Of a stretch of 64,000 nucleotides of DNA, positions 10,426 to 18,932 are shown piece by piece; within the stretch, counting starts at the first letter, position 1; each line of letters opens with the position of its first letter. The stretch lies in NCBI GenBank assembly GCA_014905825.1, contig JACGCN010000020.1, positions 868,001 to 932,000 on the forward strand, given 5' to 3'. The translations under genes were made by a program, and so were the position numbers. The notes below the pieces were generated by a model, which worked only from the letters and a program-made list of their open reading frames with translations, made no database searches and was not told the origin of the DNA. The stretch comes from Lyophyllum atratum. Its lineage: Eukaryota; Basidiomycota; Agaricomycetes; Agaricales; Lyophyllaceae.

Positions 10426-11554
10426 ATAGAGTGGAGGCCTGAAGAAACGGAGGTTCGAAAATGGCCGGAGAGGGTTGGACCCAGTGGAGGAGAGAGGACA
10501 TGTGAAGGATGCGGGTGGTGGGTACCTCGATGTAGAGTTTGTATGCGTCGCTGCGCCAGCGGCCCAGGCGCTGAATCTCTACCTCTGAATAACCTGCGTT
10601 GGCTGCTGAGGTAGCAGCCCCTTGCCTGAAACTCTGCCCAGCAAATTTTGATGCGTCGAAGCCCGCGGAAAGAAGGGCGGCGCGGATGGACGCAATGAAG
10701 AAGGACCTGCTAAGCGGCTTTCCCGACTGACGCAAGAATAAGGGGGCTCCGGGGGGCGCAGGGTGTTCGACGAACATCCGCTTGAGGGCGGTGACAGGGC
10801 AGGTAACCGTCGCAGGTGCAGCCGCCAAGACGACCGAGACACCTTTCCGGAAGGGGTCGGTTTTGGAGGCGGGCAGCTCCAGTCGGCAGTAGGTAGGGGA
10901 TTCGAAGGAGGGGTGGAAGGAGACGGCGCCCCGGGTGAGGTTGACTGCGGGGTTAAACCGCTGCTCGGAGGTCGTGGTGAACTCCCCACAACGCAGGAAT
11001 CCAGCGAAAGCGGCGCGGCACGCCGTTCGGAGTGTGAGGAAGTCCTCGTTGCTAGTGGCGGCACTGTCGAACATGGGGAGGAACTGGAGAAGTATGTTGA
11101 GGGTAATAGGGAGTTTTGGGTTACGGTCACGTTCCCCGTGGAAGCGCTTGATTCCCCGGATGAGGCGCTGGACGACAGGGGATTCCGTGACGGTGAAAGG
11201 AAGGTCATTGTCGACGTGGAGAGACCTGACATGACTAAGGTAGGCCTTGATGGTCTTGGGCTGGACGTGCCCGGCGAGGGAGCACACCCATTCCATGATG
11301 GCCGGCTGCGATGCGGGGAGGGCATGTGGGGTGCAGAATCCGTTGAGGACAGCAAAGTTGAGGAAGGACTTCTGCCCGGTGGAGTAGGTTTGGCGGGTGC
11401 TGGAGGCGAGGCCGTGCCAGAGGTAGAAGGCAACCCGACGTGAGTGGAGGGGGTTCCTCTCGTACCAGTCGGCTGGTGGGGCTTCGAGGTAGGCTGTTTG
11501 TCGAGAGACGGCGCAAGGGCAAACATTTTGGAATATGCAAAACGAGAGGCATGA
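10418..11554 (-). CDS. tyrosine recombinase of the Ngaro-type element
   Basis: Would resolve or integrate the circular DNA copy of the element. This frame is open for 379 codons, -1 relative to the RT/RNase H frame. The first ATG (11296) lies inside the conserved core-binding domain (YERNPLHSRRVAFYLWHGLA and following residues lie upstream of it), so translation most likely enters by a -1 shift or a spliced message. Catalytic landmarks by comparison with Cre: Arg in FLRCGEFT, then GQSFRQGAATSAANAG for the HxxR box, Trp in LGRWRSDAY, and the nucleophile Tyr in YKLYIEVP. The box histidine is replaced by Gln here. The stop codon falls in repeat B1. No nonsense codon interrupts the domain. Confidence 0.87.
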   Translation of the reverse strand, partial: SCLSFCIFQNVCPCAVSRQTAYLEAPPADWYERNPLHSRRVAFYLWHGLASSTRQTYSTGQKSFLNFAVLNGFCTPHALPASQPAIMEWVCSLAGHVQPKTIKAYLSHVRSLHVDNDLPFTVTESPVVQRLIRGIKRFHGERDRNPKLPITLNILLQFLPMFDSAATSNEDFLTLRTACRAAFAGFLRCGEFTTTSEQRFNPAVNLTRGAVSFHPSFESPTYCRLELPASKTDPFRKGVSVVLAAAPATVTCPVTALKRMFVEHPAPPGAPLFLRQSGKPLSRSFFIASIRAALLSAGFDASKFAGQSFRQGAATSAANAGYSEVEIQRLGRWRSDAYKLYIEVPTTRILHMSSLLHWVQPSPAIFEPPFLQASTLLA

Positions 11555-13224
11555 TCAGCAAGCGCGTTCTGAGCAGAGGATAACCAGACAGCGGAAAAGG
11601 TTAGGTCGAGGGAAGCGGTCATCATGAGGAACCGCCGGAGCAGGTTCGTGGTGTTGGGGGAGCGATTTGTGAATTTCGTCAAGGCTACCACAATGTCGTC
11701 GTTGTCGACATGGAAGACGACGTGCGCGCCCCTCAGCTGATCCCCCCACCGCTGGACGGCCTCCAGGACTGCGAGTAGTTCCTTAAATTGAATGTCCTTT
11801 GCGCGGTGGCGCCGGGGGACACGGGCGGAGAACCATTGGTTGCGGAAGACGCCTCCAAGGCCCTTCGTGCCGCTGGCATCTGTGTAGATGTGGAGCGTCG
11901 GTCGAGCAGGGGTAAGGAGTTGGACGCCGTTCCACGATGCAGAGAAGCTCGACCACCATGCGAGGTCCGCGCGCGCGCCTGCGGGGATGCGGCGACGGGC
12001 GAAACGGGATGAGAACGTCATCGAGAAGTCTATGAGACGCCGAAGGAATGCTCGAGACATTGGGATGACCTGCGAGGCGAATTGGAGGAAGCCAATGAGC
12101 TCCTGCAAGTCCACCAAGTTGCAGGAGACTTTGAGCCCCCAGTCCGCCAGGAGCTCCGAGAGAAATGCCAACTTCTCTGGAGGGAGACGAGCTTCCATGG
12201 CTGCAGAGTCGAGTTCGATGCCTAGAAACTCAATCTGCGTTGCCGGGCCCAGGGTTTTTGCATCCTGGAAGGAGAGCCCGAGCTGGCCCCCAAGCGCTTG
12301 GATCCACTCGAGCGCAGCGCTCGCTGTGGCGTGGGGGGTGGAGGGAGGGAAGATGGGGAGGAAGTCATCCAGGTAGTGACGCAGGGTGCCCGGGATGTGT
12401 CGCTGGATGATCCAATGGAGCGCTTCCGCGAAGAGGTTGAATATATAGGGGGCGGAGCGCAAGCCGAAGGCGAGGACGATGTCGTACCACAGCATGTCGT
12501 GCCAAGTATACCCCATATAATGCCAGTCTGCATGGCGGATTGGAATGTGCTTGAAAGCGTCCTTGAGGTCCAGCTTCCCCATGAGAGAGTCGCGGCCAGA
12601 CGAGGTGAGGTCCCCCGCAGCATGGGAGAAGAAGTCGTAGGCGATGGTCGCCTCAGCGTCGGAAATGCCATCATTCACTGACCGCCCAACCGGCCAGGAA
12701 AGGTGGTTGATGAGGCGACGCTTCGACGAACGCTTCCTCGTGATGGAGCCCAGTGGTGAGGACCTGAAGTCTGGGAAGGGAGGTGTGGGGAACGGGCCGT
12801 GAGCACGCCCCGCAGAGACGTTGGCGGCGACGGCGGCGTCGACAGCCTCTGGGAACTCGAAGGCGGACTTCAGGTTCGAGCTTACTTGCTCATGTTCAGG
12901 TCCCTCGTAGCCAATGTTCGCACCATAATCTATTATGTGTAGTAGCGTAGATACAAACATGGGGTCGGGGTAGTCTGTGAGATGGAAAGCCCAGGCGGCT
13001 TTGTTGAGGGTGGATACAACCTTCGGGAGACCGACGGACGATGGGGGAGGGAGGTTGGCTCGGGGGTGGGAGTTGGGACGGGCGGGGGGAGGAAGACCTG
13101 GAGGGAAGAGGCTCGCGTGAGGTAACGATGCGAGAAGCGGGGGGAGCCCGACGCCGCTGCGGACAGCGGGCTCGTCCTCGAGGCGAGGGCGAGATGGGGA
13201 CGAGGATCTCGCCCTGCCGGACCC
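10579..13224 (-). CDS. reverse transcriptase / RNase H polyprotein of the Ngaro-type element
   Basis: Copies element RNA into DNA. The frame begins directly after the gag UGA, in the same frame, and has no Met until 12960, although conserved residues (AAWAFHLTDYPDP) lie upstream of that Met. This implies stop-codon readthrough. The RT palm shows RRLINHLSWP, GKLDLKDAFKHIPI and the YLDD box in LRHYLDDFLPI. The DIRS-type RNase H follows with IYTDASGTKGLGG, QFKELLAV, FHVDNDDIV and NALADHASRF, supplying the D-E-D-D acids. After about position 11480 the translation becomes Ser/Pro-rich and lacks domains, because the genuine product is then in the recombinase frame. The remaining open run to 10579 is probably a by-product of high GC. 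Confidence 0.88.
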   Translation of the reverse strand, partial: GSGRARSSSPSRPRLEDEPAVRSGVGLPPLLASLPHASLFPPGLPPPARPNSHPRANLPPPSSVGLPKVVSTLNKAAWAFHLTDYPDPMFVSTLLHIIDYGANIGYEGPEHEQVSSNLKSAFEFPEAVDAAVAANVSAGRAHGPFPTPPFPDFRSSPLGSITRKRSSKRRLINHLSWPVGRSVNDGISDAEATIAYDFFSHAAGDLTSSGRDSLMGKLDLKDAFKHIPIRHADWHYMGYTWHDMLWYDIVLAFGLRSAPYIFNLFAEALHWIIQRHIPGTLRHYLDDFLPIFPPSTPHATASAALEWIQALGGQLGLSFQDAKTLGPATQIEFLGIELDSAAMEARLPPEKLAFLSELLADWGLKVSCNLVDLQELIGFLQFASQVIPMSRAFLRRLIDFSMTFSSRFARRRIPAGARADLAWWSSFSASWNGVQLLTPARPTLHIYTDASGTKGLGGVFRNQWFSARVPRRHRAKDIQFKELLAVLEAVQRWGDQLRGAHVVFHVDNDDIVVALTKFTNRSPNTTNLLRRFLMMTASLDLTFSAVWLSSAQNALADHASRFAYSKMFALAPSLDKQPTSKPHQPTGTRGTPSTHVGLPSTSGTASPPAPAKPTPPGRSPSSTLLSSTDSAPHMPSPHRSRPSWNGCAPSPGTSSPRPSRPTLVMSGLSTSTMTFLSPSRNPLSSSASSGESSASTGNVTVTQNSLLPSTYFSSSSPCSTVPPLATRTSSHSERRAAPLSLDSCVVGSSPRPPSSGLTPQSTSPGAPSPSTPPSNPLPTADWSCPPPKPTPSGKVSRSSWRLHLRRLPALSPPSSGCSSNTLRPPEPPYSCVSRESRLAGPSSLRPSAPPFFPRASTHQNLLGRVSGKGLLPQQPTQVIQR

Positions 13225-14244
13225 TCAGGTGCGAGGGGCAGCGCCGTGGGTGCATGCATGCGCGCCATGCTGGGTGCTTCCACACCCCGTCGTCGAGCAG
13301 CGGTGCAAGCGGCCGTTGGGACACTGGGCACCAGTGCAGCGACCCTGGTTGAACAGACGGCACAAGTCCGTGGCCCGGCTTTCCGTCGCCTTGCGAGCAG
13401 AGGGAGGGGAGGTCGTCGTGACCGCGCGCTTCCTGAAGCCGTTTAGGAAGTCGGCCTGGAGTTCGACGTCAATGGAGGACCAACCTAGATACTCTCCAGC
13501 CAGCATCTCGCGGCGACGCCGGGCGAAGAACGCCATGTGGTAGTTGAGGACGGCAGACCACTCGTATTCGGTCCGCAGTTTGAGAAACTGCGCGAGGTAC
13601 AGCATGGCTGCGCGGGCGACGATGGGGACCTGGGCAGCGGAGGCGTGCGCGACGAGGATCCGTAGGTACACAGTCAGCGGGGCCTCGATGGAGTAAGGGG
13701 TGGGATAGTCCTTCGTGGTGGTGTCCGACTTCACGCGCAGCGTGCCTCCCTCGATCTCCAGCATCCCTCTCTCCGCCTTATCCCGGTACTTGGAGTCGAG
13801 CTTGTAGAGCTCCGACGGCTTGAGGGTGTGGTTGATGACAGCGAGAATGACCGCTTCCTCGACCTCGGGGAACTGGGAGAGGAGGGAAGGGGACGCACCG
13901 GCGGCAGGGTTCGCGGTGAGGGGACCGGCAAAGTGTTGGTTGGGATTTTGGGTGGCGGCGCCGACAGCCTGCGTGGGTAGTGCAGCCTGTTGTGACGGCA
14001 TCTGTGCGAGTTGGGCCTGCAGGGCCGGAAGAAGCGCTTGGCTGATGGCCAAGACGTCAGCCGCTGACAGCGTGGGGGGAGCGTTGGGCGCCGGCAGGGG
14101 ACTAGGAGCTGGTGCAGGGTTGGGAAGGGGTAAGACAGTTTGGGAGCCGGCGGCGCCGGCGGGATCGTTTCCTGTGCCAGGGTGAGACATCGGAGCAGGG
14201 GTAGAGCTGGTAAAGCGGCCGTTAGAATCACGGGCTCTGCTCAT
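13225..14244 (-). CDS. gag-like nucleocapsid protein of the Ngaro-type element
   Basis: Putative structural protein of about 340 residues. The first 100 residues are Pro/Ala-rich. A helical middle region carries SQFPEVEEAVILAVINHTLK and YLRILVAHASAAQVPIVARA. A CCCH-like zinc knuckle (CRLFNQGRCTGAQCPNGRLH) and further Cys/His residues close the protein and should bind nucleic acid. I chose the ATG at 14244 (MSRARDSNGR) because it lies just past repeat A1; an in-frame ATG at 14292 inside A1 would add 16 residues. The frame ends in a lone UGA (context ACC UGA GGG) and continues open, in frame, straight into RT/RNase H. Confidence 0.8.
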   Translation of the reverse strand: MSRARDSNGRFTSSTPAPMSHPGTGNDPAGAAGSQTVLPLPNPAPAPSPLPAPNAPPTLSAADVLAISQALLPALQAQLAQMPSQQAALPTQAVGAATQNPNQHFAGPLTANPAAGASPSLLSQFPEVEEAVILAVINHTLKPSELYKLDSKYRDKAERGMLEIEGGTLRVKSDTTTKDYPTPYSIEAPLTVYLRILVAHASAAQVPIVARAAMLYLAQFLKLRTEYEWSAVLNYHMAFFARRRREMLAGEYLGWSSIDVELQADFLNGFRKRAVTTTSPPSARKATESRATDLCRLFNQGRCTGAQCPNGRLHRCSTTGCGSTQHGAHACTHGAAPRT

Positions 14245-14256
14245 GCACAATGGCAA

Positions 14257-14566
14257 GGAAAGAAAAAAGCGTCCTGGGACGATGGATTGCACGCGCTGCG
14301 AGGAAGTGCGTGAGACGAGGTAATATTTACATAAAGGAAGCTACTGACCTGCGAGGAAGTGCGTGAGACGAGGGAAATCGTCGGGAGCACCCTCGCAGGT
14401 ATATATGTACGGGACGGAACGGAATATCGGAATCGAGGAGAAAAAGAGGGTGGAAATAGGAACGTGAGGGGCGTACTTTGGTGGCGGGATGTTGAGCCGA
14501 GGCTCGCGGAGTTATGCGCACGTTGCATTGACCCGCTGTAGACACCCCATCACACTACAGCGTTCA
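14257..14566 (-). repeat. A1, 5' copy of the 310-bp A split direct repeat
   Basis: Outer 5' end of the retrotransposon on the minus strand, identical by eye to A2. It probably carries the element promoter, since gag starts immediately inside it. Confidence 0.92.
14400..14406 (-). promoter_or_regulatory. TATA-like box in repeat A1
   Basis: A 7-bp TATATAT run lies about 155 bp upstream of the chosen gag ATG. Its position suits a basal promoter for the element, but no start-site evidence can be read from the sequence and the same motif is present in A2. Confidence 0.3.
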
Positions 14567-14764
14567 ACATGCAACCGTTCAGTCCTGAGTGGCGACTGCC
14601 TGACGATGGTACTCTGATTCAAAGTCTACTTCCATTGGAGCCAAAAACGGGTATATAGGGTATATTCACATCGTTCGAATAAAGATATAAAAAAAATACG
14701 GATCCCAACTGCAAACGGAAAAGAACGAGCCACCGTACACGTCCTATGTCGACCCCGTGGGGGG

Positions 14765-15785
14765 TTAAGGAGCGCCGGACGGAGGCGCAGGGGCGTCATT
14801 GGCGGGAGCAGGAGGGTTAGGACCATTGGGAGGAGCGGGAGGAGCAGCGTCAGCCGGAGCCGGGGGAACAGGGCCGCCAGCAGTAGGAGGTGCCGGAGGA
14901 GCAGCACCGCCAGGAACCGGGGCATCCATTTCAACGGCGGCAATGTTGAGAGGGGCCTGTGCAGGAACAGGGGGCCCGCCAGCGACGATCGGAGTCAAAA
15001 TCGGCAGAACAATCCCTGGAACAAGTGGAATATCACCAGCGGCGCCCGTGACGGGCGATGGGAGGGCGGCGGCGGCGGCGATGTTTGGAGTGTTGTTGGG
15101 CGTTTTGGCCGAATCCGTAGAGGTTGCGGCCGGGTACAAGGAATCGGTAGTTTGGATTGGGGTAGAAGAGGAAGCAGGGTCAGCCGCTGACCCATCTCTT
15201 CGTAAAGGTGAGGCGTCCTTGAGAGGAACAGGAGCTCCACTAACGACCGCTATGGGGGCTCCGATGGGCACTGTATCACCAACAACTGGAACTCGTCCGG
15301 CGCCAGCCAAGATATCAGACACAACTCCAACGGCGGTCGCAAGTTTCTCCGTGGCTTCCGCGTCATGTTCATTTGACTCCGCGTTCATTCCCTGCATCGA
15401 TGCCGCACCAGGTACTGGGCACAGTAAGTCGAGAACCGGTCCCACGGCGACACCAAGGATGGGTACATTGCGTACGAGGCCGAGGGCTTGACAAAGATGA
15501 GGGGGGTTGACTAGGTCTTCACCTGCAAGACGCCTCAGGATACGCCATGACATTGAAGTCGTTATAAGGCTTACCTCTGCCTTGTTGGTGATGAGCATCA
15601 GCCACCTCATCCTGGTCGGCCGCACGCGGGATAGGGCCGTTGCGCGAAGCAATGAGATGGTTACTGGAAGAAGTAGTCATACCACCTTCGGACGGTTCAC
15701 CTGCTGGAGCAGCCAGGCTCGGCGTAGAAGAGGATGCAGCCAACGTGGCGACGAGGATGAACGACGAGCTCGAAGGCATTCTCAT
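14765..15785 (-). CDS. secreted Ala/Pro-rich protein of unknown function
   Basis: Two exons (15575-15785, 14765-15522) give 322 residues. The N-terminus is a textbook signal peptide (MRMPSSSSFILVATLAASSS, then a cleavage-like site at SLAAPA). A hydrophobic, low-charge middle contains NVPILGVAVGPVLDLLCPVPG and repeated motifs of the type GDTVPIGAPIAVVSGAPVP. The last 70 residues are almost wholly Pro, Ala and Gly in PPAP-like steps. I recognise no catalytic domain. It could be a cell-wall or extracellular structural protein, which is inference from composition only. Its 3' end lies about 200 bp from the end of the retrotransposon. Confidence 0.72.
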
Positions 15786-16148
15786 GATGGAAGATGGGTT
15801 GGGGTAGTGAATGTGAGGTAGGATATTATGAAGCAATGTGCACGTTAACGAAGGTATAGAGTTGGTGTAGATCGTGGAGGTACGAAGGAGAGAAGCGATG
15901 AGATTCAAGGCTGACATTCTGGGTTACTTATACCCATGGAAAGGAGGCCAGAAGCTGTCAGCCACCTTGGCAGAGCAAGACATTGAGATTTCGACCACTG
16001 GTTGGCATGTCCCGATTGGGAAGTCGGTTTGAATGGATGAGTGGATTGCGAACCTCGTATTATGCGAATAGCGCGTCTGCAGAAATTGATGTATGAGCGT
16101 AACTCGTGAATTGCCCGGGAGTGGGGATGTACAATGTATCTTGGTGGG
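15786..16148. other. intergenic, no gene recognised
   Basis: Upstream region of the secreted protein gene and 3' flank of the next minus-strand gene. A C/T-rich tract precedes the secreted protein's start. No further coding or RNA signal is seen. Confidence 0.4.
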
Positions 16149-16448
16149 CTAACCTGCCCTTCCCCGAGTTTCCATCTCCCACACCTCCTGCTCTCCGAAG
16201 CCTCTCCTATGTCGTGGTGCACGGCCGCCGCTTGTTTGAGAGCTTAGCACCGCGTACTCCCATAGGCTGGATAGAGCACGTCGGCATGGTGTTCCCAGGC
16301 ATGACGACAACATGCACCAAAGAAGTGCAGCAATTCTAGTAGACTTGTCAGTTGCATGAGGTTGGAGATAACATTTGACATACACAAGGGCCGCTAGAAT
16401 TAGGAAAACGGGTGCGAGGGCCATGAGGTCGTCTCGGTCGTCCGTCAT
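16149..16448 (-). CDS. small single-pass membrane protein, 83 residues
   Basis: Two exons (16384-16448, 16149-16335) join at a strong GTATGT donor to give 83 residues. A short acidic start (MTDDRDDLMALAP) is followed by one continuous transmembrane helix (VFLILAALVIAALLWCMLSS), which forms only when the intron is removed. A basic, Arg-rich and then Glu-containing tail follows (RHRRGFGEQEVWEMETRG). The layout suggests an N-out or tail-type single-span protein. Function unknown. An in-frame ATG at 16472 would add eight residues. Confidence 0.6.
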   Translation of the reverse strand: MTDDRDDLMALAPVFLILAALVYVKCYLQPHATDKSTRIAALLWCMLSSCLGTPCRRALSSLWEYAVLSSQTSGGRAPRHRRGFGEQEVWEMETRGRAG

Positions 16449-17025
16449 GGCAGCGTCGAAGGAGTAAGCCAAGGTAAGACCAAAGTAAAGTCTTCCTGGG
16501 CCTTATGTAAGGCGGCTGATCATGATCTCGATCACACCGACCCAGACAGTGGTTACAGGTTTACAAGCTGAAAGCCAAGTGAGATTCGCGACGCTCGTCA
16601 TCGTCGACTGAAGAAAATGTTGCATTTATTTCGGTTAGCTGGCGTTGGTGGGCCTTACTGACACGGATCTTATCCTCGAGGCGATGGTTCTTCAATTGTG
16701 GCCCGTGCGTATAACAGAGAGAGTTAAGACGGAGAATAAAAATGCACCGGTGAAATGCGATGAAATGGCATCATTCCTCTTATCCTTCCCCCCATCTTCA
16801 TACAGAACAGAAGAGGCTCCGGCAACGTGCAGCTCAAGAAACTTTGTCATTTGCGTTTAGTTGTGGAAGCCTTATAACCAACAGCTTGGACTCCCGAGCG
16901 AACGGTCCCAAGAATTTGGAGATTAAGTTGATCCGATTTGGACACATCCACTGTTTCGGTTTTTCCCACCTCCACATACATTTCTCGACTTCTTCCAGCC
17001 CTTGCTCCCTGAATCCTTGGACAAT
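16449..17025. promoter_or_regulatory. divergent promoter region
   Basis: This 577-bp gap separates two genes transcribed away from each other, the small membrane protein and the CDF transporter, so it must hold both promoters. Pyrimidine-rich sequence (TTTTTCCCACCTCC and CTTCTTCCAGCCC) lies just upstream of the CDF start, as is usual for fungal start regions. No clear TATA box was identified. Confidence 0.5.
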
Positions 17026-18932
17026 ATGGTGGACGACAAGAAATCTTCAAGTTCATCCGAAGGGTCTCCTCCTGGTAGGGTATGCCTCAGTCCCCTTTCC
17101 TCCTAATTTCTGTCCAGGCTTGATCAATTTCTGTCAGACCTCCGACACAGTGGTACCTGATGAGCTCCCGACCTTGGATGTAGATATTGAAAGGACCTCC
17201 GACTCTTCAACGAGTGTCGTGCCACTCGATCCATTCCAGCTTCGCGAAGGAATGCTTACGGCCCAAGAGATCTCATCTTTACGCCGCCGTAGGAAGGGCA
17301 AAAACGTCGCGCATTATCACCAAAGACAAAACGATGTGCATCCCGTCACGTCCATCCTTCGAAATGACGTTACTAACCTCCATATTCTTAGTTGATCACT
17401 TCACTCCTCAAACCTATGGAGGATCATACAGCTGAGGCCCGGCTTGAAGAGGATGTGGCGCGGTTGCCTGTAAGCCTAGTTAGTCGCGCCCAAGAATCAA
17501 GTCTAACACGCATCCTTAGGTCAAGATCGCCATTTATGCTAGTCTCGTGTCCAATTTCGGTTTATGTGTGCTACAGAGCAAGTCTTTTTCTGCCCTTTGA
17601 AGATATCAACATAATGTCGTGTTTTAGTGTATGCCGCGGTCTCGTCAGGCTCCCTGTCCCTCTTGGCGACTGGAATCGATTCAGTTTTTGACATTGGAAG
17701 CAACGTCCTTCTGTTTTGGCTCCACAAGAAGGCTCAAAAGCTGGACGTTAACAAGTGGCCCGTCGGTGGAGCTCGTTTGGAAACAATTGGAAACATTATC
17801 TACGGTGCGTTCGCTCGAAACGCTTGTTTATTGCATTTACCAAGGCTTCCACGTAGGTTTCTTGTGAGCAAAAGTTGCGAAGTACGGTATCGTCCCTGCT
17901 GACATCTGTATAGGATGGGCTCTGTGAATCTCGTGGTTATTGTGGAATCCGTTCGAAGCATCGTAGCAAAAACCAACGATGACCTCCAAAAGTTCCACCT
18001 GCCTTCTATTATTGCGGTTTCCGTTGCTCTGGGTATAACTCTATGCGACACAGTTGAACTGTCCCGCTAAATTCGATTGCTCCAGGTGTCAAGTTTATAC
18101 TCTTCGTGTACAGCTATTCCCTCCGCGCAAGGTCAAGTCAAGTACGCGTCCTTTGGGAGGATCATCGCAACGACCTCTGGATCAACGGATTCGGTAAGTG
18201 GCCAGTACTGCAGTAGTGCCTATTCTCATCTCACTCCATGCTAGGTCTTCTCATGTCAGCTGGGGGAAGCAAATGGCGGTGGTGTGAGTGGCCTTGTGGA
18301 TGACGCTTCGCGATACTGACAGGGACACATTCCCGCAGACCTGGACCCTATGGGTGCTATTATTGTACGCCAGACATCCTGAGCCTTCCCCAGTAAATCT
18401 TACCATCTACCCAGATTGCCTTGGGAGTAATCGTTGCTTGGGGCCGCACCATCTATGGAGAATTTGAACTCTTGGCTGGAAAATCGGCGCCGCACGATTT
18501 CCTGCAACTCGTCATCTACAACGCTGTAACGTTTAGCGAAGAAATCATGAAAGTTGACACCGTACGAGCATATCATGTGGGTGGACCCTTGTACATCTTT
18601 TTCCCAACCCTAATTCCTCCTTGTATTGCAGAGTGGACCTGTGCGTTCTATCCTATCTCGTGAGAATGACCAGTGCTGAATAGGCATCTTCAGGACTACT
18701 TCGTCGAAGTCGATGTTGTTATGGATGCCAATACCCCGCTATGGAAAGCGCACGATGTCAGCCAGCAGTTGCAAGACAAGATAGAGGTCCTACCCAATGT
18801 GGAGAGGGCATTTGTCCATGTTGACCATGAAACCACTCATATCCCTGTACGTCGCTTACTAAGGCCATTGAACACACGACCTAACATGCCCTTCCCTGCT
18901 TCCAGGAACACCGAAAGTTGATCCTAACCTAG
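17026..18932 (+). CDS. cation diffusion facilitator metal transporter, probable Mn/Fe type
   Basis: Exports or compartmentalises divalent metal by proton exchange. Fourteen exons (17026-17079, 17138-17335, 17392-17469, 17520-17559, 17628-17804, 17857-17863, 17914-18032, 18086-18193, 18245-18283, 18339-18364, 18415-18576, 18632-18640, 18694-18846, 18906-18932) give 398 residues. A hydrophilic N-terminus of about 105 residues is followed by six predicted TM helices. The metal site in TM2 is DSVFD (within ATGIDSVFDIGSN) and in TM5 is DHRND. Two DxxxD sites are typical of the manganese branch of the family. The cytoplasmic C-terminal domain has VDVVMDANTPLWKAHDVSQQ and ERAFVHVDHE. Exons of 7 and 9 nt are required to keep GFLMGSVNLV and AYHSGPDYFVEV intact. 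Confidence 0.9.

Larger units (their letters stand above)
9814..14566 (-). mobile_element. Ngaro-type tyrosine-recombinase retrotransposon (DIRS order), apparently complete
   Basis: A 4.75-kb element read on the minus strand in the order A1 (14257-14566), gag, RT/RNase H, recombinase, B1 (10360-10425), A2 (9959-10268), B2 (9814-9879). Split direct repeats of the form A1-ORFs-B1-A2-B2, together with a tyrosine recombinase instead of a DDE integrase, define the Ngaro group of DIRS-order elements. Both A copies (310 bp) and both B copies (66 bp) match base for base by eye, implying recent insertion or recent conversion. Unique spacers of 91 bp (B1-A2) and 79 bp (A2-B2) separate the right-hand repeats. 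No target-site duplication was found, as expected for recombinase-mediated integration. Higher GC than the flanks accounts for long spurious open frames on its opposite strand. Confidence 0.9.

Noticed and set aside
10763..13543. Several long plus-strand open frames (for example 10763-11443, 11888-12376, 13229-13543)
   Set aside because: They are antisense to the retrotransposon ORFs, which carry clear RT, RNase H and recombinase motifs; the plus-strand translations are Gly/Arg/Glu-rich and arise from high GC.
9814..14566. LTR retrotransposon (Gypsy or Copia)
   Set aside because: No integrase or protease domain is present, a tyrosine recombinase is, and the repeats are arranged A1-ORFs-B1-A2-B2 rather than as two identical termini.
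9814..14566. DIRS-proper or PAT element
   Set aside because: DIRS elements have inverted terminal repeats and usually a methyltransferase domain; here the repeats are direct and split, and no methyltransferase is seen.
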